From Hanleya hanleyi (Eukaryota; Mollusca; Polyplacophora; Lepidopleurida; Hanleyidae): DNA of 64,000 nt. The notes beneath the pieces were generated by a model that was given only the letters and a program-made list of their open reading frames with translations, did not search any database and was not told where the DNA came from. The first letter of the stretch is position 1. Every line of letters starts with the position of its first letter. Positions 21,803 through 30,679 of the stretch are shown piece after piece. The position numbers were made by a program, and so were the translations under genes. The stretch spans positions 1 through 64,000 of the forward strand of contig JAVTVY010017414.1 in NCBI GenBank assembly GCA_036873755.1, given 5' to 3'.

Positions 21803-22154
21803 AAGATCCTCATGGTGCTCATATGAACAGTCACAATCAAAGCGTGACTGAGATACATCATTCTTTAGATGACGACCTTACAACGAATATTATGGATTAA
21901 GAATACTGATCAGCGATACGGATTTGATATTTTTGGAACATCATGATGTCTTGCCGGCATCATTGAAAACTGTTGACCGCTTGTCTCTTGCAGGAAACAA
22001 GCCTATGTTTTTGTATACTATGATTGTCTTTTTGAATTTGGTGCTAATACTGTTATATGGAATATGGAATAGGTCTTTGGATTATGCACGCGGATATTCT
22101 CTAATGGACGACGGCTGAATTATGAATTATGAATGATGGACCAGACGCTTGTAA
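21803..22154 (+). repeat. Inverted-repeat module, left arm, with small TM ORF
   Basis: ~350 bp repeated in reverse orientation at 22995-23338. It carries a 25-codon ORF starting MNSHNQSVTEIH (21823-21900) and, in another frame, an open segment with a membrane helix (MFLYTMIVFLNLVLILLYG) ending SLMDDG. A splice-acceptor-like TGTCTCTTGCAG precedes the helix-coding part. Differences between arms include several amino-acid changes, so selection on the ORF is not evident. Confidence 0.8.
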
Positions 22155-22201
22155 TTACGACGTAGCCTATCTCAGCACTCTACCAACTTAGAACTCCAGC
22201 T

Positions 22202-22914
22202 GTGAGTGGCAGTCAAACCAGTCTACAGACCTTCTCTACACCAGTCAACCCCGTGATCGAAACGAGCCCAGTCATCAACACCACACCACGTGTACAAGCC
22301 ACATCAAGCTCCACACCAGGTATACAGTCAACACCTACACCAAGTACACCACTACGTCTGAAAACCCACCGGATTTCATCACTCGCAGTGAACGTCCATC
22401 GACAACGACGACCGACGTTGTACCCACTACCACTCCAGTTCACTCGTACCAAATTTACAAGAGCGGGTTACCACGACAGCGCATACAGCTCGAACCATGG
22501 ACCCTCGGTGGCGGGATCCCTTCACTTGAGTCATCGCAGGACCGACGGGCTCCGGCAAAACGCACTTCGTCAGGAAGCTCCTTCAAAACGCCGATAGCAC
22601 GATCACCCCACCCATTGCCAGAGTCGGGTGGTGTTATGGAGGATGGCAGGCAGCGTATGTAGCAATGCCCCACATCACGTTTCGTGGAAGGCCTACCGAA
22701 CCTGGCCGATTTGGAACCGGATACCTTGGTGGTTCTGGATGATCACATGGCGGAAACGGATGCGCGCGTCACCCAACTCTTTACCAAAGGCAGCCATCAT
22801 CGACGGCTCAGCATCATCTACATTGTGCAGAATCTGTTCAGTAAAAACAAAGAACATCGGAACATCAGCTTAAATGCCCACTACCTGGTGGTCTTCAAAT
22901 TACAACACATATAA
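22202..22914 (+). pseudogene. Polinton packaging ATPase (FtsK/A32-type), frameshifted
   Basis: The part before 22497 is a Ser/Thr/Pro-rich open frame of uncertain relation. The ATPase itself likely starts at ATG 22497 (MDPRWRDPFT), then loses frame within about 12 codons. Walker A GPTGSGKTHF lies at 22539-22568 and Walker B LVVLDD at 22727-22744, followed by SIIYIVQNLF, a normal ATPase sensor region. A second shift falls near 22682. The end, LQHI-stop at 22914, comes from a sequence also found at the end of the protease gene. The family translocates genomic DNA into capsids. The gene lies between the inverted-repeat arms. Confidence 0.85.
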
Positions 22915-22994
22915 GGGAAGTGGGAAGAGGTGCCGACATACTGACTGCGTCACATGACTTCACAGAATAGTCTTCTGGTTAACCTATTCTAAAG
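22903..22994 (+). repeat. Duplicated 3' segment (ATPase copy)
   Basis: From ACAACACATATAA through GGAAGTGGGAAGAGGTGCCG to CCTATTCTAAAG, this matches 27546-27637 closely. A further piece (23339-23375, CGATTCGTGATATGTGTTG) matches 27655-27690 beyond the right arm. Confidence 0.85.
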
Positions 22995-23338
22995 TTACAA
23001 GCGTCTAGTCCGTCATTCATAATCCAGCCGTCGTCCATTAGAGAATATCCGCGTCCATAATCCAAAGACCTATTCCATTTTCCATATAACAGTATTAGCA
23101 CCAAATTCAAAAAGACAATCATAGTATACATAAACATAGGCTTGTTTCCTGCAAGAGAGAAGCGGTCAACAGTTTTCAATGATGCCGGCAAGACATCATG
23201 ATGTTCCAAAAATATCAAATCCGTATCGCTGATCAGTATTCTTAATCCATAATATTCGTTATAGAGTCGTCATCTAAAAAAAGATGTATCTCAGTCACGC
23301 TTTGATTGTGACTGTTCATATGAGTACCATGAGGATCT
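22995..23338 (-). repeat. Inverted-repeat module, right arm, with small TM ORF
   Basis: Reverse complement of 21803-22154. It interrupts a segment that is continuous at the 3' end of the protease gene (27546-27690), so this arm is an insertion relative to that copy. The membrane ORF is preserved with a different tail. Confidence 0.8.
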
Positions 23339-23409
23339 AACGATTCGTGATATGTGTTGTATCTCAGGTACGCTTTTATTGTACCTGTTCATGTGGCAAC
23401 TTGGATGAT

Positions 23410-23730
23410 ATGACCACACGGTCCCTAGGACCGGCATCAGCGGTATTAGATACAAATCTAGAGAGCTATGATGGAAATGCTCTGACAACTCGTATACTGG
23501 TAATTGGTGAGCTGTTTCGCTGTGACCCGAGAGATACCACTCAACTGCTGCACCTGGCGAGACAGATGTATCCCGGCCGCACACCGTTTGCGTTGGAAGC
23601 CTTTAAAGATGCGACAACCCCTCAGCACGGGTATATCCTCTTCGACATCAAGCAAGCCACCCCCGATCACCTTCGACTACGGACCGGAATCTTTCCCAGA
23701 GAGACCCACCACGTGTACATGCAAAAATAA
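23410..23730 (+). CDS. Small conserved Polinton protein, function unknown
   Basis: A 106-codon intact frame. I chose ATG 23410 (MTTRSLGPASAVL) because the preceding codons lie in repeat sequence shared with 27655-27690. Features: RCDPRDTTQLLHLARQMYPG and a C-terminal block HGYILFDIKQATPDHLRLRT with the end VYMQK. I recall similar short proteins between ATPase and capsid genes of animal Polintons but know no function. No membrane segment or signal peptide. One of two uninterrupted genes here. Confidence 0.65.
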   Translation: MTTRSLGPASAVLDTNLESYDGNALTTRILVIGELFRCDPRDTTQLLHLARQMYPGRTPFALEAFKDATTPQHGYILFDIKQATPDHLRLRTGIFPRETHHVYMQK

Positions 23731-23766
23731 TGTAAACACACCCACAGTGGCTCCCCCAGCTGGGGT
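23730..23766. repeat. Conserved intergenic block (second copy at 19999-20035)
   Basis: ATGTAAACACACCCA followed by CAGTGGCTCCCCCAGC is shared, with a few changes, with 19999-20035. Its role is unknown; a regulatory or processing element is possible. Confidence 0.6.
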
Positions 23767-23901
23767 GTGTGTGTTTGATGATGGGGATAATAACAAGAAT
23801 TACTACCACATCATGGTTGACTTTGTCTCTGTTCGATATTCAGGAGGTAGCCCGCAAAAGGTTAAAAAGAGCAGAGTTGTGGGTTCTAGCGTTAGTTGTA
23901 C

Positions 23902-24246
23902 ATGATGTCTTCGCGAGTACGGAAGCACGCCCCGACGCTCCGTGTATTGAAGACGGCCCCACCCGAGTTGGTCCGAACCATTGTACGCGGCGCGGACCTT
24001 GACCTTGTACGCTGTCTGTGCGAGATCGGGTACAACCTGTTAAAAGGCAACGTACCACTGACTCCGGCTCAGAAGACCAAGTTGGCCAAGCATAAGACAG
24101 GTTTCCGAACCCTAGTCCAGAAGTGAGTCTCTCAAACACAAAAGAAAAAGGGGTTACAGAAAGGTGGCTTTCTCGGGGTCATCTTAGCACCGTTGGCCGC
24201 TTCCGTGTTGGGTCCAGTATTGGGTGGACTCTTCGGCCGACAATGA
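23902..24246 (+). pseudogene. Core-like basic Polinton protein with one in-frame stop
   Basis: From ATG 23902 (or 23905) the frame contains RVRKHAPTLRVLKTAPPELV, a conserved-looking helical region and NVPLTPAQKTKLAKHKTG, then TGA at 24124-24126. The same frame stays open beyond it through a Lys-rich stretch and a Gly/Leu-rich hydrophobic tail (GGFLGVILAPLAASVLG) to a second TGA at 24244. The NVPLTPAQK motif, basic middle and glycine-rich apolar tail resemble the small virion-core-like proteins I recall from animal Polintons and adintoviruses. A CGA-to-TGA change would explain the internal stop. The next gene's ATG overlaps the final stop (ATGA). Confidence 0.65.
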
Positions 24247-25067
24247 GTCACACGAAAAAAATGGTCCTCGTCGAACCACGGCTCCTTCAAAACCTCCAAT
24301 CGCCCTACCCTGTCCCACCTACGGGGAAGACCATAAACACCCTCGATGAAGAGATCTTACAAAGACCGGGGTTGAGCGACAGTGAGAAAGTACAACGGTA
24401 CAATGAGAAGTTTCAACGGTACATGACGTTCATGGGCCAATACAAAACCCTCTCTACCCCAGCACCACCACCTCCACCACCACCACGCGGCACACCGCCG
24501 ACTCCAGCACCACTCCAACAGCCATCATTACCAGGGGTACCACCCACAGCCCCACGGTGGGTGGAAGACGAAGTCCTGAAGAGTGTACCTGCATCGTTTA
24601 AGAAATAAGCTGGCCTGGTATTACAACGGATGAATCCTAACATGACTTGGAATGATAAAGGTGAACTACTGGTACAGAATCAGGTGGTTCCCGGTACCCA
24701 AATGACAGATTTAGTGAATGACCTGATGCGTCAACGCAGGTCGCACACGGATCCTCGAGGATGGGAGGTCTTTGCTCAAGGCTTGAAAGACATGCATGTA
24801 CCACAGGAATTGATGGGGAACCCCCAGCGCTGGGCCTGGATGCAGCGGACCCAGCAATCGCCGAGTGGCCAACTACCTTCTTGGGAAGCCGAGTGGGAAC
24901 CGGAGTCACCCCCCAAAACACCACAACGACGGGCACCTTCTTTTCACTCCTTTAAAAAAACACCCTTGATCAAGACACCCCACATCTCCAGAGCCGTGAC
25001 ACGTAGGAAGTCACCGCGACGAACAAGACACCGGACACAACCGCCCAAGGCCTGGAACACCTATTAA
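24243..25067 (+). pseudogene. Proline-rich structural-type Polinton protein split by one stop
   Basis: ATG 24243 opens MSHTKKMVLVEPRLLQNLQS, then SEKVQRYNEKFQRYMTF, a proline-rich linker and WVEDEVLKSVPASFKK, ending at TAA 24606-24608. The same frame resumes at once and from ATG 24630 encodes MTWNDKGELLVQNQVVPG, TDLVNDLMRQRR, WEVFAQGLKDMHVP and a basic Arg/Pro-rich C-terminus to 25067. In relatives I recall these as a single protein, so one nonsense change splits the gene. Position upstream of the capsid genes suggests a virion role, but the function is not known. Confidence 0.65.
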
Positions 25068-25100
25068 AACCAACAGCAGCAGCAGGACAGCTCAGTCGCC

Positions 25101-25658
25101 ATGTTTTACCTCACCCTACCCAGTAACAGTTCGCTGGATGTGTTTCCTGACAACACCTTGGCCAAGTACGTGACCCAGTTACCGCAACCGTTGCATTTAC
25201 CTGGACGATGGGAATGTGGCCTCGTGGATATCCAATACCCTTACTCGTGGTACAACGTGCGAGCCAATGAAGTGTGGTACGAGGTGACCTACGAAGGAAA
25301 AGACACCCGACTCACCCTCCCCGAAGGCCAATACGATACCCCCAAGGAGTTCATACAGGGGCTGACAAGATTATTGCATTATAAGGCTCTACGGGAGGTC
25401 ACGAATTCTTCAAAGCCCATAAAAACCTTTCCCTGCAAGAATCACGTGGACTTCGATTACAACGCACACAACGACACGGCACAGATCATCCTCACCGCCA
25501 ACGTGAGTGTCGTACTGAGTCCTATCCTACAGCAAATGCTGGGTCTCGCTCACCCGACCTACACGGGTCCATCCGAGGACCATGGCCAGATACCGATGAA
25601 TATGAAGTCGGGTATGTACGGACTCTACGTCTACTCGCTTTTTTTCAAGAAGCCTTGA
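25101..25658 (+). pseudogene. Penton-like minor capsid protein, C-terminus lost
   Basis: 185 codons from MFYLTLPSNSSLDVFPDNT through CGLVDIQYPYSWYN, LTLPEGQYDTPKEFI and a late SGMYGLYVYS. This is the single-jelly-roll minor capsid (penton-like) protein of Polintons, expected at the capsid five-fold vertices. Family members are longer, with a further ~70-90 residues after the LYVY strand; here the frame ends FFKKP-stop. Just beyond, another frame reads ALKRWAKEAGRQ, typical of a neighbouring small basic virion gene, so a deletion probably fused the two. 5' end intact. Confidence 0.75.
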
Positions 25659-25710
25659 AACGGTGGGCCAAAGAAGCAGGTCGCCAAAGCACAACGCACC
25701 GTAGGGAATA
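25640..25710 (+). pseudogene. Tail remnant of a small basic virion protein gene
   Basis: In the frame shifted from the penton gene the sequence encodes FQEALKRWAKEAGRQ and then stops. A basic protein with an ALKR-AK-AGRQ segment is commonly encoded between penton and major capsid genes in Polintons (recalled). Its start and most of its body are absent. Confidence 0.4.
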
Positions 25711-25798
25711 AAAGGCCTGCACCACCGAGACCACGCACCAGTCGACGACCGACCTAGTGACGACGCACATCGAAGACCCAGGATATCTTTTCTTAAAC

Positions 25799-27085
25799 AT
25801 GTCCTTAATCCACGCAGAGTCCTGTCCCTCCATCAACAGTGAATTTGTTTTGGTGGACCGTCCCGCCCACACAGACCAGTGCCGAACATCGATTATGGGT
25901 AGAGCATCTCCCGCTCTCCAGCATCAACGAAACAGGGCCCATCGAGTTCACCATCAGTAATGCGGATACGGCCTATGTGGATTTAGCCCATACATATTTG
26001 TATGTGAAAGTCAAGGTCGTCAATGGGGATGGCTCCAGAACCGTCGATCAAGCAACGGTGGGCCCGACGAATCTCTGGCTGCACTCTATGTTTCAACAGG
26101 TGGATATATTTCTCAGCGACAAACTCATCAGTGTATCGAGCCTACATCGAGACGCTGTTGTCGTATGGACGAGAGACTAAAAAATCTCAGCTGACAGCCG
26201 CTTTATTCTACCAGGACACAGCCGAGCACATCGGCGCAGAGAACGACAATGCGGGATATAACAAACGGAAGGCTTTCACCGCGAACGTCTCGGTGGATCT
26301 CATGGGTCGACTGCACGCAGACATTTTCATGCAAGACCCATACCTCTTGAACAAGATCCCCATCAAAATCCGACTGATACGGGCGCCTCCGACCTTCGCT
26401 CTGATGGCCACTAACGTAGAGGGGCATGCAGCTGACTATAACATTGTCATCCAAGACGCAGTCCTGTATGTCCGAAAAGTGAAACCGAATCCAGCCGTTC
26501 AATTGGGACACATCAAAGCCTTGGAAACAAAACCAGCCCAGTACCCTATCCGACGTGTGCAAACCAAAGTGTTCTCTGTGTCTGCTGGAAATATGAGCGC
26601 CAACAAAGAAAACCTGTTCCTGGGGGAACTACCAAAGCGATTGATCCTGGCCTGCGTGGAAAATACCAGTTTCAGCGGAGCCTACGCAGAGAACCCGTTT
26701 GACTTTAAACATTTCGGCATCAATTTTGTGGCCCTGCATGTGGATGGACAACAGGTCCCAGCCACGGCCTTAACACCGAACTTTGGGCGCGCGAATTTCA
26801 TTCGAGCCTATCAGAGCCTGTTTACAGCCACCGGTCAAATCAACCAGGACGAATATGATTAGTCGGGAGGACTACGCGAACGGATACACGTTGTTCTGTT
26901 TCGATTTGACTCCCACCTTAGAGAACGACCATCAGCTGGCCCTCGCCAAGCAAGGCAATTTACGGTTGGAGATCCACTTTGCACGAGCCCTCCGGAGCAC
27001 CGTCAATGTGATCTGCTACGCCGAGTTTGACAACATCATTCAAGTGGGCAAGGCGCGCAACGTCCTGTGTGGCTTTGCCACCTAA
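25799..27085 (+). pseudogene. Major capsid protein (double jelly-roll), frameshifted
   Basis: The gene starts at ATG 25799 (MSLIHAESC). Around 25850 it shifts frame into VPPTQTSAEHRLWVEHLPLS and SINETGPIEFTIS. A second shift near 26130 leads to KKSQLTAALFYQDTAEHIG, RLHADIFMQDPYLLNKIPIK and LFLGELPKRLILACVEN. A third, at about 26850, leads to SREDYANGYTLFCFDLTP and the C-terminus LRLEIHFARAL ... VICYAEFDN, ending at TAA 27083. These blocks are the Polinton/Maverick major capsid (annotated in nematodes as F54H12.2-like). All regions are present; three indels break it. The protease ATG follows one base after its stop. Confidence 0.92.
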
Positions 27086-27086
27086 C

Positions 27087-27557
27087 ATGGATACAGACCA
27101 GATAACCACCGTGCTGGAGAATGACACAGGGACACGTATGGTTTTTCAAGGGGTGTTCGCCCGAGATGTGTTCCCATTAGACCGTATGTATCCTGCTGCT
27201 TACGTTCTCAACACGGACCCGATGGATCGGCCCGGTGAACATTGGGTGGCCGTGTACTTGACAGAACAGCAGGGCGAATACTTTGACCCGTACGGCCTGC
27301 CACCCCTCCATCCCGATTTAACAGACTTCATGGATCAAGGCACAGAGACGTGGTGTTGGAACAGTCAAACGTTGCAAAGCCTGACCAGTAACGTGTGCGG
27401 ACAATATTGCTTGTTTTACCTGTACCATCGATGCTGGGGAAGAACCTTATCTACCATCGTACAGATGTTTGACGAGTACCCCAAGGCCGAGGACCGAGAT
27501 GTACTCGTATATGACTGGGCCACCCATGATGTCAATGTACAATTACAACACATATAA
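27087..27557 (+). CDS. Adenain-type cysteine protease (Polinton maturation protease)
   Basis: An intact 156-codon frame starting one base after the capsid stop. It belongs to the adenovirus-protease/Ulp1 clan, which cleaves capsid precursors during virion maturation. Visible catalytic positions: His52 in GEHWVAVYL, Asp67 in YFDPYG (acidic member), Gln97 in the LQSLTSN segment (oxyanion hole) and Cys104 in VCGQYCLFYL, with Gln-to-Cys spacing of 7 as in adenain. Length is within the usual small Polinton range. The last codons, LQHI-stop, belong to the segment shared with the ATPase 3' end. All catalytic residues are kept. Confidence 0.9.
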   Translation: MDTDQITTVLENDTGTRMVFQGVFARDVFPLDRMYPAAYVLNTDPMDRPGEHWVAVYLTEQQGEYFDPYGLPPLHPDLTDFMDQGTETWCWNSQTLQSLTSNVCGQYCLFYLYHRCWGRTLSTIVQMFDEYPKAEDRDVLVYDWATHDVNVQLQHI

Positions 27558-27690
27558 AGGAAGTGGGAAGAGGTGCCGACATACTGGCAGAGCCACATGA
27601 CTTCACAGTATAGTCTTCTCGTTAACCTATTCTAAAGCACATACCAAGAATCAAACGATTCGTGATATGTGTTGTATCTCAGGTACGCTT
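27546..27690 (+). repeat. Duplicated 3' segment (protease copy)
   Basis: Uninterrupted version of the segment at 22903-22994 plus 23339-23375. The ATPase copy carries the inverted-repeat right arm between the two parts. Confidence 0.85.
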
Positions 27691-28449
27691 AAGCCCCGTT
27701 CTGGGTTTAAGTTCTTTCAATGCACAAGCTCCCTGTTCTGGGCTTAAATTCTATCGATTTCAATGTACAAGCCCCTTGTTCTGGGCTTTAGTTTTCACGT
27801 GGTTGTTCTCATGTTGTTGTTGTTATTTATTGTTGAATAGAAAAAAAATGAGATCTCACAAAAAAAACCCCTGTCTTGTGTGTTTTCTATATGAGCATAA
27901 TGCATGAAGGCTATAACGGACATGTGGGATTCGGTCAAACTGGCTTTGAACACCGTTGAGAAAGTAGCCAACCAGTGGCCTAGGATGGGGCCAAATGTAA
28001 CCAATCAATGTCCAGAAAACAATGCAAGAGCACTGCAGTAAAATAGAGAGCCAATGAAATCAGCCCACAGACCAAGTACATGTTTTGGTCTAGGTTAAGA
28101 GCGGGCATTCCAGCACAAAAATGTTGACGAGGAGTTACAAGTTACAAGAGCAACAAGTGGAGTGGAACAACTATAGAGGTTCGAGGTGCGGGTAAAGACC
28201 AGGAAGACGGTGAGTGCCAATACGGTTCTGGGGAAAACTGAGGGCTCCCCACTGGTCATTTAACATGGGCATAGTGCTGGCGATGTTGTCGGGGACCCTG
28301 TGCATTCCATGGGTGCTTCGGGAGGGCGGACAAAGGCTATCTATTGGCTCGGAGAGGGCCGAACATTGCCGAGAGGGAGACCTTTGACCTTTTGACCTGG
28401 ATGTGACCTTTGACCTTTTGACCCGAAATTCACCCGCGCACTTCCAGTG
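27690..28449. other. Polinton right non-coding region
   Basis: Three short direct repeats around CTGTTCTGGGCTTAA lie at about 27690-27791. The remainder to 28370 has no recognised gene. At 28380-28426 there are two tandem ~24-bp units with CCTTTGACCTTTTGACC, the second preceded by TG, giving a DR1-like TGACCTTTGACC. Confidence 0.55.
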
Positions 28450-28573
28450 ATGCCGCGCAGGCGTGCGGCCGGATAACCCGCGCGCGCTGCGGCCGGGCCG
28501 GGGAAAACTTGGATGTTGAAAAAATTGGAACTCTTCTGTGTTCGGAGGTATTTTTTTCTGGTCATTCTGAAAA

Positions 28574-28588
28574 CCGGAAGTGACGTCA
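28574..28588. promoter_or_regulatory. Inner ETS/CRE composite, right TIR
   Basis: CCGGAAGTGACGTCA, exact mirror of 18144-18158. This composite is known from animal housekeeping promoters; use by the element is inference. Confidence 0.55.
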
Positions 28589-29287
28589 CACACTTGCGCA
28601 GACCCACCAAACCACGTGACCTGCGCAGTAACCTGCAAAAACCTGGATGTAAGATGAGTACCGTAATTTTACATGCACCCACCCATGCATCCAGACCCCG
28701 ATAAGCCCGGGGACCGATATTCGCCCTTTGGGATAGGGTTGATAGGGGTTTTCCTCTATTGTAGGGGTAAAGTCCGTGTTCCGCTTTTTATATATTTTTC
28801 TGGAGAAACTTTTACATACACCCACTCTCCCACCCTACCTCTCTCAGCAGGCCCCGGTAAGCCAGGGACCGATATTAACCCTTTGGGATAGGATTGATAG
28901 GAGTTTTCCCCTATTGTAGGGGTAAAGTCCGTGTTCCGCTTTTTATATTTTCGGGACAAATCCTAATTTTACATGCACCCACCCATGACTGGATAGCCCT
29001 GGAGCAACGCTTCACTTTGATACCTCACTCGACTCCATTAGGGGTCCCTCTCGCCACTGAAGCTTGCCGAACATTCTCACGAAAACCCACGTATTTTGGA
29101 CTACTTTCTGTCCGCGGAGGCAGACCGCACCACCGCCAGTCCGCATCACCGCGGAGGAATACATGTCTTAAGGTCACGCCCGATTCACGCAGACCGGAAG
29201 TGACGCCATACACTTGCGCAGAACACTCCTGCGCACACCTCCTCATGACCTCCTCAAATCATGACCTCCACGTCACCTCCACATACC

Positions 29288-29299
29288 TGCGCATGCGCA
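29288..29299. promoter_or_regulatory. NRF-1-type palindrome, right TIR
   Basis: Same TGCGCATGCGCA as in the left TIR at the mirrored position. Confidence 0.5.
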
Positions 29300-29339
29300 C
29301 TGACGAGCCAGAGCATCGAAAAGTGTTTTATATACTACT

Positions 29340-29345
29340 CCTACA
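29340..29345. repeat. Polinton target-site duplication, right (CCTACA)
   Basis: Exact 6-bp copy of 17379-17384, directly after the ACT terminus. Confidence 0.95.
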
Positions 29346-30679
29346 TGATAGTCTTTCGTATTAAGGTATACTCATTGGAAAACGCAAGTTTTGCTAATTT
29401 CCCGTGTATTTCTTTTGAAAACTTTCCAGCAATAATTAGGCATCCCCGAGTTGCCTTATATGTTTGTCAGTTTCTTCTGCTTTCTCCTTCGTCTTCTTTT
29501 CCCTCTTTCCCTCTTTCCACTCTTTCCGTCGGATAACTTTTGAATGCCTTTTGTCGATCAACTTCAAATTTATTGTGCATATATTGCTCCAGCCTAGGGG
29601 GGAGACACCAATTGAGTTTTAGCTCCGAGTGAAACATGTTTTTTTCTTTCTACAGTTTGATTTTTTGGAAATTTTCCTTCTGAAAATCTTGTCCGTCGGA
29701 TAACTGTTGAATAACTTTGTCAATCAATAAAAAAAATTGTTGTTCGCTTTGCTCCTGTCTGAGAGAAGACACCTATAGATTTTCAGCTCTGATTTAAACC
29801 GGAAATTTGCTTTTTCCCCCACAATTTACCTTATATGCAAATTTGCCATTTGAACCTTGGTAAAGTATCTGTCACCGTGGAGGGTCAATATATGTATGAC
29901 GTCAGTAGTATAGATAAGAAGAATCTTTCAGTATTTTAGGTGGGGAGGGGGAATTGAGGTGGAGATGTGGTGGAAATGTGGTGGAAAAGTGGTGAGTTAA
30001 ACTAGCTTTGACCCAGTCACATCGCTGGGGGTCTAATAATACCCCAGCCAAAAGCCAGATTTTTGGACAGGATTCGGGGCCGCGCGCACATCGCCGGAAG
30101 TGACATATATAGTAAAATAGATGTTTGCCGAACATTTCGATTACTTTTCAAGTCTGCATAATACCTCTGTTGACCTAGCGTTAAAAAGAATTATCTGGAG
30201 ATTATTTTCCCTGTTTACCTGGAGAGAGCATATGAAAAGTAGTTCGCTCATGTGCAAAACGGAAGGAGTTGTTCGGCCGGATTCAAACCGAACCGTACGT
30301 ACGTGGGTTTTCCCCATGTCATAGCAACGTAGTAAAGGTCAACTTCCGCTATTGGCGACAGGGATGACAAATGAGCCTGTGAAATGGAGCATGCGCTGTG
30401 GGGAGGATGCTGGCATGGTTTAGTTCATATTGCGAACACTTCCGACAATAGATGTGCCCCGTCAAAAAAACTTCTGTTGAACTGTTTAAATAATCAAGGC
30501 ATTTAAGATGAATATTTTATCTGATTTGAAACACTTATATAGTTAGTTATACATGGGTGTCTTTGGTTCATGGAGAAAATATGTTGAAACTCTTGTGAAA
30601 CTGAAAAAAAAAAAAAAAAACCCCTCTCATTGAAGGGGGTCCGTTTAGCGCCTCCATTGTTGGCCCTAAGGGCTGGAGA
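29346..30679. other. Gene-free stretch with degenerate repeats
   Basis: Two degenerate ~160-bp units start TCCGTCGGATAACT at about 29526 and 29693. A 27-base match to 15922-15948 lies at 30373-30399; an A17-18 run at about 30605. No exon recognised. Confidence 0.5.

Larger units (their letters stand above)
17385..29339. mobile_element. Polinton/Maverick element, defective, 11,955 bp
   Basis: The element starts AGTAGTATATAAAAC and ends in its complement, has ~0.9-kb TIRs, and is flanked by a perfect 6-bp duplication, all hallmarks of Polintons. It encodes recognisable Polinton proteins: polymerase B N-terminal region, DDE integrase with chromodomain, packaging ATPase, minor and major capsid proteins and adenain-type protease. 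Typical full elements are 15-20 kb; here the polymerase catalytic region is missing. Integrase, ATPase and major capsid genes have frameshifts, and two others carry single in-frame stops, so it cannot be autonomous. Sharp TIRs and an intact duplication indicate that transposition as a unit was fairly recent relative to other repeats here. Confidence 0.97.
28450..29339. repeat. Polinton right terminal inverted repeat
   Basis: Counterpart of the left TIR, with the two TATAAAAAGCGG units on the minus strand reading inward. It lacks ~24 bp present in the GC-rich inner part of the left copy. Confidence 0.93.

Noticed and set aside
28021..28380. Possible extra Polinton gene between protease and right TIR
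   Set aside because: Only short frames overlapping the TIR in antisense; no Polinton protein recognised.
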